Positions 1 through 6,831 of a stretch of DNA of 9,977 nucleotides are shown one piece after another. This DNA is from Erysipelotrichaceae bacterium (lineage in GTDB: Bacteria; Bacillota_I; Bacilli_A; Erysipelotrichales; Erysipelotrichaceae). The stretch's first letter is position 1, and every line of letters starts with the position of its first letter. The stretch lies in NCBI GenBank assembly GCA_017620435.1, contig JAFZQL010000040.1:1-9977 (forward strand). The letters are read 5' to 3'. Position numbers and translations under genes: made by a program. A model generated the notes under the pieces. That model searched no databases and was not told where the DNA came from. It saw nothing but the letters and a program-made list of their open reading frames with translations.

Positions 1-241
1 GCTCCAGGATCTCACTCTTTTTTTCTTTGATTTCTTTTTCAGCCTGCAGTTTCAGATCATAAACCTGTGTTTTTCCATCCAGAACTGCCTGTTTAACCGT
101 ATTCTTAGCCTGATTATTCGCTTCGTCCAAGACTTTCTGGGCTTCTTTCTTAGCATTTTTACCCATCAGTGAGTATGCCAGCAATACTAACAGCGCCCCA
201 GCAACTAATCCGATAAAAATGGAAAGTACATCAATTTTCAT
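1..241 (-). CDS. rny: Ribonuclease Y, N-terminal part (runs off left edge)
   Basis: About 80 codons are visible, from an ATG at 239-241 preceded by a clear GGAGG ribosome binding site nine bases upstream. The protein opens with a short polar stretch (MKIDVLSIF) and one hydrophobic membrane segment at about residues 4-26. A highly charged Lys/Glu/Gln-rich stretch follows (for example AEKEIKEKK near residue 70), the membrane anchor plus coiled coil that begins RNase Y. In this family the KH and HD domains lie further downstream and are outside the window, so catalysis cannot be checked. RNase Y is a membrane-bound endoribonuclease that initiates mRNA decay in Bacillota. Its position downstream of recA on the same strand is the usual one and supports the call. 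It has its own promoter and is separated from recA by a terminator. Confidence 0.85.
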   Translation of the reverse strand, partial: MKIDVLSIFIGLVAGALLVLLAYSLMGKNAKKEAQKVLDEANNQAKNTVKQAVLDGKTQVYDLKLQAEKEIKEKKSEILE

Positions 242-290
242 ATGTATATACCTCCATTTATTAATACTATAGTGGATAAAATCCTTTACA

Positions 291-319
291 ATTGTACAAT
301 ATCCGCCTGATTTTCACAA
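291..319 (-). promoter_or_regulatory. Sigma-A type promoter for rny
   Basis: On the minus strand a TTGTGA -35 box (314-319) lies 17 bases upstream of a TACAAT -10 box (291-296), about 50 bases before the rny start codon. Spacing is ideal and each box has one or two mismatches to consensus. It sits just after the recA terminator, which is where an independent rny promoter is needed. Confidence 0.6.
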
Positions 320-352
320 TATTAAACAGTCAAATCAGAACTTAAGAAAGAA

Positions 353-378
353 AAAAACGAGGTTCAGTCCTCGTTTTT
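353..378 (-). terminator. Intrinsic terminator of the pgsA-recA operon, overlapping the end of recA
   Basis: A perfect 10-base inverted repeat (353-362 and 369-378, core ACGAGG/CCTCGT) has a six-base loop and is flanked by A/T runs that give a U-tract on the minus strand. The recA stop codon at 364-366 lies in the loop, and the upstream arm of the stem encodes the last residues (KNED) of RecA. Confidence 0.85.
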
Positions 379-1398
379 CTTGTACATTGCTTCTTTGATC
401 TGGGCAGTGATCTTCTCGTCGATGTCCGGATTGGCCTGCAGATAGGCTCTTACCGCATCCGTACCCTGGCCGATCTTTTCACCGTTGTAGGAATACCAGG
501 AACCCGATTTCTCGATGATGCCCATGTCGACGCCCAGATTGACGATCTCAGAGAGATGGGAAATCCCTTCTCCGTAGTAGATCTCAACCTGACAGGTCTT
601 GAATGGCGGAGCGACCTTGTTTTTGGCGACCTTGACGTTGACCTTGTTGCCGATTACCTCCTGGCCGTCCTTGATCGCTTCGGATTTCCTGACTTCCAGA
701 CGTATCGTCGCATAGAATTTCAGTGCACGGCCGCCGGTCGTTGTTTCCGGATTGCCGAACATAACACCTACTTTTTCTCTTAGCTGGTTAATGAAGATCG
801 TCGTACAGCCGTTGGCATTCATCGCGCCGGCCAGTTTACGCATGGCTTTCGACATTAGACGGGCATGGAGACCGATATTGGAATCGCCCATTTCTCCATC
901 CAGTTCAGCCTGCGGGACAAGAGCCGCAACGGAGTCGATGACGATCAGATCGATCGCTCCGGATTTGATCAGCACTTCGGCGATCTCCAGAGCCTGTTCG
1001 CCGGAATCCGGCTGGGACAGGATCAGTTCGTCGACATCGACGCCCAAAGCCTTGGCATATCTAGGATCGATCGCATGTTCCGCATCGATGAACGCAGCTT
1101 TTCCGCCGCCCTTCTGACATTCCGCGATACATTGCAAAGCCAGCGTGGTCTTGCCTGAGGATTCCGGACCGTAGATCTCGATGATTCTGCCTCTAGGCAG
1201 ACCGCCTACGCCCAAAGCATAGTCGATTGCCAGCGAACCGGTCGAAATCGCATCCACATCCACAAAAGCATGTTCGCCAAGTTTCATGATCGAACCCTTG
1301 CCGTACTGCTTCTCGATCGTTTTTAGCGCTTCATTCAGCAGCTGTTCCTTCCTGCTGTCAGTTACTTCAATTTCAGTATTCTCTTCTTTTTTTGCCAT
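364..1398 (-). CDS. recA: Recombinase RecA
   Basis: RecA polymerises on single-stranded DNA, drives homologous pairing and strand exchange with ATP, and promotes LexA self-cleavage. The 344-residue length is normal for the family. Visible landmarks are the N-terminal helix with the YGKGSIMKLG stretch near residue 32, the Walker A GPESSGKTT at 77-85, the hydrophobic Walker B strand LIVIDSVAAL at 151-160, the L1 region around 156-170, and the L2 region INQLREKVGVMFGNPETTTG at 203-222. The C-terminal domain is acidic and short (KNED end). The ATG start has a strong AGGAGG site. pgsA ends 42 bases upstream with no terminator between, so the two are probably cotranscribed. No cinA gene lies between them, unlike Bacillus. 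I see no LexA (GAACnnnnGTTC-type) box in the leader or at the pgsA promoter. Confidence 0.99.
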   Translation of the reverse strand: MAKKEENTEIEVTDSRKEQLLNEALKTIEKQYGKGSIMKLGEHAFVDVDAISTGSLAIDYALGVGGLPRGRIIEIYGPESSGKTTLALQCIAECQKGGGKAAFIDAEHAIDPRYAKALGVDVDELILSQPDSGEQALEIAEVLIKSGAIDLIVIDSVAALVPQAELDGEMGDSNIGLHARLMSKAMRKLAGAMNANGCTTIFINQLREKVGVMFGNPETTTGGRALKFYATIRLEVRKSEAIKDGQEVIGNKVNVKVAKNKVAPPFKTCQVEIYYGEGISHLSEIVNLGVDMGIIEKSGSWYSYNGEKIGQGTDAVRAYLQANPDIDEKITAQIKEAMYKKNED

Positions 1399-1440
1399 AT
1401 ATTCCTCCTAATCCATTATTCCCGGAATTCAGGCCGATTC

Positions 1441-2034
1441 CTACATGGATTCAAAAATATAATCTCTAACCTGCATGAAATACGAGTATCCTCCGGCTAC
1501 GGATATGAAAGAAGTAAACCAGATCAGGATCTCATCTACAGGCAGATACCACAGTTCAAAAGGCAGATTATTCAGCAGGATGACGATGATCGTAATCATC
1601 TGCAGGGCGGTTTTCAGTTTTCCCAGAATACCTGCCGATACGACAACGCCTTTCTGTGCAGCGATCATCCTGCAGCCGTCAACGACAATATCTCTTAAGA
1701 TCATCATGATGCAGCAGACCAGCGGGATCATATGCTTATATGACAGGATCAGAAGCATCATGTTGACCAGCAGCTTATCCGCGATCGGATCGGCAAACTT
1801 GCCGAAAGTCGTGACCATGTTTTTCTTTCTGGCGATATTTCCATCCAGATAATCCGTGATCGAAGCCAGTGCGAATATGCCCAGCACGATCAGATTCAGA
1901 TAAGATAAAGTAATATTGCCGAATGTAAAAAAGCCGATCTCGATGCCTGCTTCTTCATAAGGAAACAGCCAGACCAGACAAAGGACCGGAACCAGAAATA
2001 TTCTGAATAAAGTTAGTTTGTTCGGTAAATTCAT
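1441..2034 (-). CDS. pgsA: CDP-diacylglycerol-glycerol-3-phosphate 3-phosphatidyltransferase
   Basis: This integral membrane enzyme transfers the phosphatidyl group of CDP-diacylglycerol to glycerol-3-phosphate, giving phosphatidylglycerol phosphate, the committed step to phosphatidylglycerol. At 197 residues it has normal length. The CDP-alcohol phosphotransferase signature is complete: D61-YL-D64-G65-NI-A68-R69, then G78, D82 and D86, with the four metal-binding aspartates present. Several hydrophobic helices surround it (about 8-25, 42-60, 88-112, 142-155 and 165-185). It starts MNLPNKLTLFRIFLVP, the typical opening. There is no clear Shine-Dalgarno sequence before the ATG, and the predicted transcript leader is very short. 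It lies upstream of recA and is probably cotranscribed with it. Confidence 0.95.
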   Translation of the reverse strand: MNLPNKLTLFRIFLVPVLCLVWLFPYEEAGIEIGFFTFGNITLSYLNLIVLGIFALASITDYLDGNIARKKNMVTTFGKFADPIADKLLVNMMLLILSYKHMIPLVCCIMMILRDIVVDGCRMIAAQKGVVVSAGILGKLKTALQMITIIVILLNNLPFELWYLPVDEILIWFTSFISVAGGYSYFMQVRDYIFESM

Positions 2035-2057
2035 AAATCTATTCTACCACAATAATA

Positions 2058-2085
2058 ATTATAACTCGACAAGAATTATTTTCAA
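2058..2085 (-). promoter_or_regulatory. Promoter for pgsA-recA
   Basis: On the minus strand TTGAAA (2080-2085) lies 16 bases upstream of a perfect TATAAT (2058-2063). Transcription would start near 2051, leaving only about 17 nucleotides before the pgsA ATG at 2034. It lies just beyond the rnpB terminator, so it restarts transcription after that unit. Confidence 0.65.
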
Positions 2086-2099
2086 GTCATAGCATAAAC

Positions 2100-2119
2100 A
2101 AAAAGACCCGCAGGTCTTT
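2100..2119 (-). terminator. Terminator of rnpB
   Basis: AAAGACC (2102-2108) and GGTCTTT (2113-2119) form a seven-base stem with a four-base loop, followed on the minus strand by TTTTTG. It starts three bases beyond the 3' strand of the RNase P RNA P1 helix, where an end-of-gene hairpin is expected. The U-tract is short and partly inside the stem. Confidence 0.75.
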
Positions 2120-2121
2120 CT

Positions 2122-2457
2122 AAATAGCATTGAATAAGCCATGTTCTGTACTGACAGTCATTTATCTGCACAACGGCCCCGCAAATCGTTTCATTTCACT
2201 ATTGCAGGTTCCCCTACCAGATTTTGGGTTTCTCGCTTATGGGGTTTATCACGTTCCACTCTTACGTTTCCGCAAGACTCGTCTCTTTGACACTTTTACA
2301 GGCTGTTTCCATGGATCACTCTTTAGGAAATCTCGCCAGCCGTCAGCCTGAAGCTGCCCAGGCTTATCGTTTCACCTGGCATAAACACTACATCCGTCTC
2401 AGGATGTGCGAGCATGGACTTTCCTCTGGATTCCCAGCGACTGAATGAATGCTATTT
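2122..2457 (-). ncRNA. rnpB: RNase P RNA, Bacillus-type (B-type)
   Basis: This is the catalytic RNA of RNase P, which removes the 5' leader from pre-tRNAs. Read on the minus strand it contains conserved blocks in the right order: GAGGAAAGTCCATGCTCGCA near the 5' end, AGGCTGACGG in the middle, AGAGTGGAACG, AAACCCC, AGCGAGAAACCCAAA, GGTAGGGGAACC (the L15 region that pairs with tRNA CCA), and ACATGGCTTA near the 3' end. The ends are set by a perfect ten-base P1 helix between AAATAGCATT at the 5' end (2448-2457) and AATGCTATTT at the 3' end (2122-2131). At about 336 nucleotides it is shorter than the roughly 400-nucleotide Bacillus subtilis RNA, mainly between L15 and the 3' conserved block, suggesting loss of the P19 stem there (inference). 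I see no convincing promoter of its own. It probably comes from the gpsB transcript by processing. Confidence 0.96.
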
Positions 2458-2766
2458 GTTTAATATCTGTTCTTCCAGACGTGAAATTCTCTTCAGAATG
2501 TCTACCGAACTGTATGAAGTCGTATTGGATAGATCAAAGGCGACTTTTCTGCCTTCCAGATCGATATTCTTCGTTGTCAGTTCCTTGACCTGATTCTGCA
2601 GATCGTTGATCGTATCCAGCAGCTGCTGTACGTTTTCTTCCATGATCTGGTAGTCTTCCAGAACGGTATCAAGAAAAGTATCTACTTCAGATGGTGAATA
2701 GCCCTTGAAATCGACGTTGAATTCCTTGTTGAGAATCTCTTCCGGCGTAAGATTTAACTTTTCCAT
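2452..2766 (-). CDS. gpsB: Cell division regulator GpsB (DivIVA family)
   Basis: GpsB is a small cytoplasmic coiled-coil adaptor that binds penicillin-binding proteins and helps move wall synthesis between septum and side wall. The 104-residue protein has the DivIVA/GpsB lipid-binding opening: LTPEEILNKEF at 6-16, F20-KGYSPSEVDTFLD to about 33. A coiled coil follows at about 35-70, then a linker and the C-terminal trimerising helix SVDILKRISRLEEQILNK (87-104). The short length and C-terminal helix favour GpsB over full-length DivIVA. The ATG is preceded by GGGAG. Its TAG stop (2452-2454) lies within the first bases of rnpB. It is divergent from a bifunctional penicillin-binding protein operon, a probable functional partner; gpsB next to rnpB is also the Bacillus arrangement. 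Confidence 0.93.
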   Translation of the reverse strand: MEKLNLTPEEILNKEFNVDFKGYSPSEVDTFLDTVLEDYQIMEENVQQLLDTINDLQNQVKELTTKNIDLEGRKVAFDLSNTTSYSSVDILKRISRLEEQILNK

Positions 2767-2785
2767 ATATTTTCTCCCACCATAA

Positions 2786-2814
2786 ATAATAACTTAAAAT
2801 CTAATCGCAATCAA
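2786..2814 (-). promoter_or_regulatory. Promoter for gpsB-rnpB
   Basis: On the minus strand TTGATT (2809-2814) is separated by 17 bases from TATTAT (2786-2791), about 20 bases upstream of the gpsB start codon. It is the only good promoter seen upstream of both gpsB and rnpB, so it probably serves both. Confidence 0.6.
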
Positions 2815-2844
2815 GCAAACTAGCATTTTCATATGTCATTATTA

Positions 2845-2850
2845 TATAAT
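2845..2850 (+). promoter_or_regulatory. Candidate -10 box for recU-pbp operon
   Basis: A perfect TATAAT lies 17 bases upstream of the recU ATG at 2868. No good -35 box is found at the expected 2821-2828. If used, the transcript would start near 2857, with a leader of about 11 nucleotides holding only the AGGTGA ribosome binding site. The box is part of the palindrome ATTATATAAT (2841-2850), which reads the same on both strands. Confidence 0.4.
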
Positions 2851-2867
2851 AATTGCTAGGTGAAACG

Positions 2868-3431
2868 ATGAAGTATCCTAACAGTAGCAAAGTTTATGTA
2901 AAACCCAATACCTCTGCAGCCAAGCGCGGCATGTCTCTGGAAGAAGACATAAACACGACAAACCGGTATTACCTCACCAACGATATCGCTGTCATCTACA
3001 AGAAACCGACGCCGATCACCATCGTCAACGTCGATTATCCGAAGAGAAGCGCTGCCAGGATCACGGAAGCCTACTTCAAAGTCGCATCGACGACCGACTA
3101 CAACGGCATATACTTGGGGAAGTATATCGACTTTGAAGCGAAAGAGTGCACTTCGAAGACCTCTTTCCCTTTCTCATCGATTCATCCGCATCAGATCAGG
3201 CATCTGTCTGATGTGCTGAGACACGGGGCTATCGCTTTTATTATTTTAAGGATGACTTACTATAATAAAGACTTTTTAATTAGAGCACAGGATTTTATCG
3301 ATTTCTATCATTCCGGCAACAGAAGATCTCTTCCTTATGCCTGGATCCTTGAAAACGGTTCTGAAATCGGTAAAACCTACCAGAAACCATGTGATTATCT
3401 GGAAACCTTAAACAGAGTTTATGAAATGTAG
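2868..3431 (+). CDS. recU: Holliday junction resolvase RecU
   Basis: RecU is a homodimeric endonuclease that cleaves four-way junctions late in recombinational repair and modulates RecA in Bacillota. From the ATG at 2868 the protein is 187 residues. It shows the family blocks in order: MKYPN opening, RGMSLEEDINTTNRYYL at 20-36, the stalk KPTPITIVNVDYPKRSAA at 46-63, and the nuclease core STTDYNG at 74-80, then YIDFEAKE with Asp77, Glu90 and Lys92 as the metal-site and catalytic residues. A longer reading from a TTG at 2853 is open, but ATG 2868 is preferred because it has AGGTGA four bases upstream and matches the family N-terminus. The penicillin-binding protein gene begins nine bases after its stop, the same recU-PBP pairing as recU-ponA in Bacillus. 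Confidence 0.95.
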   Translation: MKYPNSSKVYVKPNTSAAKRGMSLEEDINTTNRYYLTNDIAVIYKKPTPITIVNVDYPKRSAARITEAYFKVASTTDYNGIYLGKYIDFEAKECTSKTSFPFSSIHPHQIRHLSDVLRHGAIAFIILRMTYYNKDFLIRAQDFIDFYHSGNRRSLPYAWILENGSEIGKTYQKPCDYLETLNRVYEM

Positions 3432-3440
3432 GGAGCAATT

Positions 3441-6400
3441 ATGACAAAAAGAATAAAGACGAGAAGAAGAATCAATAAACTACATGTCTGGGCGATCATC
3501 ATCTCCATGATGCTTGTCCTGGCATTCATCGGCGTTGCCGCCGGAATCTTTCTGATCAGCACGATGCTGAAAGACAAGCCGACCCTGAACGTAGCCGATT
3601 TCAATCAGGCAGAATCTTCTGTCATTTACGATTCCAAGGGAAACGAGATCGCCAACCTCGGTACCGTTATCCGTCAGAATGTCGAATATGAAGAGATCCC
3701 GAACTGTGTCGTCGACGCTTTTGTCGCCATTGAAGACTCCCGTTATTTTGAACACAACGGTTTTGATATCCCTAGATTTACCAAAGCTCTGATCGAAGAC
3801 ATTATTGCCAGATCCTTTGAACAGGGCGGATCTACCTTTACCATGCAGCTGGTTAAGAACACCTACTTCGTCGATGACGAAACCGGCCAGCAGGCTGCAA
3901 GAAGCGGTGTCAGCGGCGTCAAGAGAAAAACGCAGGAAATCGCACTGGCCATGGAACTGGAACGTAACAGATCAAAACAGGATATCTTTGAATCCTATGT
4001 CAATAAACTGAATTTCGGCGGAGACAACAACATCCGCGGCATTCAGAAAGCCTGCCAGTACTATTTCAGCAAGGATATTACCGAAGTCAATCTGGTCGAA
4101 GGCGCTCTGCTTGCGGGTGTCATCAATGCCCCGAACTGGTATAACCCTTTCTACAACACCGAAGCCGCGCAGGAACGTCTGACCCAGGTTCTCTATCAGA
4201 TGATGAATCACGGCTATATCACCAAAGCCGAATACGAACTGGCTAAATCCGTCAGAGTCGAAGATCTGCTGCAGGATCCTTACGCTTCCGATAAGGAAGG
4301 CGAAGGCGTACCTTATCAGGCTTACGTCGATGCGGTCATTTCCGAAGTCATCGATCTTACGGGTCTTGATCCGTATACTACGACGATGCATATCTATACC
4401 TACATGAACAAAGGCATACAGGAACAGATGGATGCCATTCAGGCCGGAAACATGCCGGAAGACTATCTGACTTTCCCGGATGAATACTTCGAATGTGCCT
4501 CCGTATGCATCAAGAACTCTACCGGAGAAGTCGTCGGTATTCTCGGCGGCAGAAACTATGCCGGAGGCGGACAGCTTTTGCTGAACCACGCAACCGAACA
4601 GTACAAACAGCCGGGATCTTCCATTAAACCGATCCTGGACTATGCCCTGGCTTTTGAAAACCTCGGCTGGGCGACCGACCACGTTCTATGCGATCAGCCG
4701 ATGTGGCTCAATTCCATCAATCAGATCCCGGTCTACAACGATTCCGGAACCTATGTCGGCGATGTCACATTAAAGGATGCTCTGGGACAGTCGATCAATA
4801 CCTGCGCGATTCAGACGCTAAAAGCCGTTCTGGATGAAAAGAACTATGAATATGTCGTCAACTATGCCCAATCGTTAGGCTATGATTTCACGCTGGATGA
4901 TTTCAATATCCAGTATGCGATCGGCGGTTCTACCTGCGAAGTTACACCTTATATGCATGCGGCTGCCTATGCGGCCATCATGAACTACGGTGTCTACAAT
5001 ACCCCGCATACGGTCGAAAGGATCGAGTTTACCAACGGAAAATCCCCGATTACTCCTGTCTACGAATCAAAACAGGTCATCTCTGAAGCTGCAGCCTATC
5101 TGACGACCGAACTGATGCATTCCAATGTTGCGGAATTCGGCGGAACTTATCTCTATGTCAGATCCAGCGACTACGACGTCTACGGCAAGACCGGTACGAC
5201 CGACTACGGCACTTCAGGAAAACAGTTCGGCATTCCTTCCGGTGCGATCAAAGACGGATGGCTCGTTGCAGCTACCAGCGAATATACTACAGCAACATGG
5301 GTAGGATATGAAAAAGCCGTTGCCGGTCAGCAGTCCTATATCACCAAAGACTACTACAACAACGACAGACCGCAGGGCCATATCGCTCATCTGATCCTGG
5401 AAGCCGCATACAACTACGGCGACAAGAAGCCGGAAAAACTGACCAGACCTTCCGGAGTCACATCCATTACCCACGTTATCGGAACATTCCCATATGCCGC
5501 ATTTACGGATGGCATGGATGAATCGTTACGCTCAACCGGTCTGATCAAATCAGATGCCGTTAAACTTGTATCGCTTCCGGAAGCCGATATCGCCAATCTG
5601 TCATCTGGTTATAAAGTTGAACTCGGCGATCATGGCGATCTTTCTATCACCTGGCCGAAATATCCGGACGAAACAAAACTAAAAGAAGCTTCCGATACCA
5701 AGGACATCTCATTAAAGAATTCGAACGGTGATGTGATCATAGCCGCAGAAGGAAAGTGTCTGTTCGATTATACGAAACTATACGGTCCGATCAAATACAT
5801 GGCTGATATCACGATTACAGGCAATGAATCAAGAACGCAGCATATCGCTGTCGGAGAAAACAAGCACAGTATGATTCTGGATCTGTATCCGGGCGATAAG
5901 GTAAAGGTTGAACTGTATTACGGCTATGAAAGAGGAAGTATCATCTCTAATAAGGCTAAAGTTGAGAAATCGGCTGAATTATCATTCACAGTACCTGAAT
6001 TAGGAAGCAGCTATGACGAGGTACAAAGTTGGGCAGATAAATATAGCTTTATATCCTTTGTTACTGAAGTCGATAACAGCAAAGAAGGAACATTCATTGT
6101 TATTAACGATCTTACTAATGAAGAAATCAAGAGCGGAAAGTCAGAAACTGTTACTAATCCAGATGCAACCTATACATGTACTTATTATATTGGTGAGTAT
6201 AAACTGACTGTAACAGCATATGACAGCGATGGTCATACTTTAAAAATTATTGCTACTCACACCAATGATCCGGAATTAACATGGTCATGGAGCCCATCAA
6301 GTTATGAAGGACTTTCTATCCAGCAGGACGGAGATGTATTAACCTTTACAATAACTTCGGATGATATAGAAGATGGAACGATTAGTATAACAGCTGAAAC

Positions 6401-6464
6401 AGCACACAATACTGTAACAAAACATGTCAAGATCGAAAATGGTCTGTTAAGCTTAGTCGATTAA
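3441..6464 (+). CDS. Class A penicillin-binding protein (glycosyltransferase/transpeptidase, PBP1A type)
   Basis: This bifunctional peptidoglycan synthase polymerises lipid II into glycan and cross-links stem peptides outside the membrane. A basic cytoplasmic tail (KRIKTRRRINK) precedes one membrane segment at about 17-41. The GT51 domain shows E98-DSRYFEHNGFD, GGSTFTMQLVKN at 129-140 (usual second block is GGSTITQQL), RKTQEIALAMELE at 162-174, and the YVNKLNFGG block near 186. The transpeptidase domain has SxxK as S393-SIK396, SxN as S451-I-N453, and K583-TG585, so all catalytic motifs are present. Residues from about 700 to 1007 form a long beta-rich tail with fibronectin/Ig-like patterns and no motif I recognise. 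The last 150 or so codons are clearly more AT-rich than the rest. Start ATG has GGGAG upstream. It ends in a bidirectional terminator. The role matches Bacillus ponA/pbpF-type enzymes; the exact orthologue is not assigned. Confidence 0.95.
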   Translation: MTKRIKTRRRINKLHVWAIIISMMLVLAFIGVAAGIFLISTMLKDKPTLNVADFNQAESSVIYDSKGNEIANLGTVIRQNVEYEEIPNCVVDAFVAIEDSRYFEHNGFDIPRFTKALIEDIIARSFEQGGSTFTMQLVKNTYFVDDETGQQAARSGVSGVKRKTQEIALAMELERNRSKQDIFESYVNKLNFGGDNNIRGIQKACQYYFSKDITEVNLVEGALLAGVINAPNWYNPFYNTEAAQERLTQVLYQMMNHGYITKAEYELAKSVRVEDLLQDPYASDKEGEGVPYQAYVDAVISEVIDLTGLDPYTTTMHIYTYMNKGIQEQMDAIQAGNMPEDYLTFPDEYFECASVCIKNSTGEVVGILGGRNYAGGGQLLLNHATEQYKQPGSSIKPILDYALAFENLGWATDHVLCDQPMWLNSINQIPVYNDSGTYVGDVTLKDALGQSINTCAIQTLKAVLDEKNYEYVVNYAQSLGYDFTLDDFNIQYAIGGSTCEVTPYMHAAAYAAIMNYGVYNTPHTVERIEFTNGKSPITPVYESKQVISEAAAYLTTELMHSNVAEFGGTYLYVRSSDYDVYGKTGTTDYGTSGKQFGIPSGAIKDGWLVAATSEYTTATWVGYEKAVAGQQSYITKDYYNNDRPQGHIAHLILEAAYNYGDKKPEKLTRPSGVTSITHVIGTFPYAAFTDGMDESLRSTGLIKSDAVKLVSLPEADIANLSSGYKVELGDHGDLSITWPKYPDETKLKEASDTKDISLKNSNGDVIIAAEGKCLFDYTKLYGPIKYMADITITGNESRTQHIAVGENKHSMILDLYPGDKVKVELYYGYERGSIISNKAKVEKSAELSFTVPELGSSYDEVQSWADKYSFISFVTEVDNSKEGTFIVINDLTNEEIKSGKSETVTNPDATYTCTYYIGEYKLTVTAYDSDGHTLKIIATHTNDPELTWSWSPSSYEGLSIQQDGDVLTFTITSDDIEDGTISITAETAHNTVTKHVKIENGLLSLVD

Positions 6465-6466
6465 TC

Positions 6467-6495
6467 AAAAACAGCTCAGTAATTGAGCTGTTTTT
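6467..6495. terminator. Bidirectional terminator between pbp and asp23-like gene
   Basis: A 12-base perfect inverted repeat (6467-6478 and 6484-6495, core ACAGCTCA/TGAGCTGT) has a five-base loop and is followed by a run of eight T on the plus strand. On the minus strand the mirror gives at least five T. It lies between convergent genes, three bases after the PBP stop and one base beyond the stop of the opposite gene, so it can end both transcripts. Confidence 0.92.
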
Positions 6496-6496
6496 T

Positions 6497-6811
6497 TTAT
6501 TTCTTACTATTCTCAAACCCCTGTATATCGATATCGATCCTCTTGCATTCGATACCGGTCATCAGCAGGATACTTTCCTTAACTTCATCCTGTATCTTGG
6601 AACACAGTTTTACGATATCCACACCCTGTTTAATCCGAAGAGCGATGGTCAATGACAGATCATTGTTCTTGTTCAGTTTGCATTCCGCAAACTCCTTCTC
6701 TTTTTTCGTCGGATAAATGTTCTTTATATTTGAACAGACGATGTTTGCGATATCCTTGAACGCCTTCTCGCTGATCACATAGTTTCCAATATCGTTTTTC
6801 TTCAGTTCCAT
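6497..6811 (-). CDS. Asp23/Gls24 (YloU) family envelope stress response protein
   Basis: The 104-residue protein has the small Asp23-family layout: an opening strand NDIGNYVISEKAFKDIANIV (6-25), where family members read IxIsxevi, and a central strand of alternating residues DLSLTIALRIKQGVDI (51-66). A helix KLCSKIQDEVKESILLMTGI (68-87) follows, then a closing strand KRIDIDIQGF (90-99), matching the V-x-V-x-V-x-G ending of YloU. Members are small cytoplasmic proteins linked to envelope homeostasis and often membrane-associated through partners; the exact role here is unknown. The ATG has GAGG nine bases upstream, and the gene begins 20 bases after the methyltransferase stop, so it is the last gene of the truB operon. 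The match to the family is by pattern and length, and is moderately sure. Confidence 0.75.
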   Translation of the reverse strand: MELKKNDIGNYVISEKAFKDIANIVCSNIKNIYPTKKEKEFAECKLNKNNDLSLTIALRIKQGVDIVKLCSKIQDEVKESILLMTGIECKRIDIDIQGFENSKK

Positions 6812-6831
6812 ACTTTTTTCCTCAAAAACAA

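Noticed and set aside
556..1158. Plus-strand open frames opposite recA
   Set aside because: They overlap RecA completely, resemble no protein, and are explained by recA codon use.
1417..1431. Short palindrome ATTCCCGGAAT in the pgsA-recA gap, possibly an operator
   Set aside because: The arms are only five bases, it does not match the Bacillota LexA consensus, and no second copy is seen in the window.
2130..2448. Two plus-strand open frames of 73-74 codons in the pgsA-gpsB gap
   Set aside because: They lie antisense to RNase P RNA, whose conserved blocks and P1 pairing explain the sequence.
2853..2867. TTG start for recU adding five residues
   Set aside because: It would place the ribosome binding site inside the coding sequence, and ATG 2868 matches the family N-terminus.
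3972..4682. Antisense open frame of 236 codons inside the penicillin-binding protein gene
   Set aside because: It is a shadow of the catalytic domains, has no family motif and no plausible ribosome binding site, and the plus-strand frame is unmistakable.
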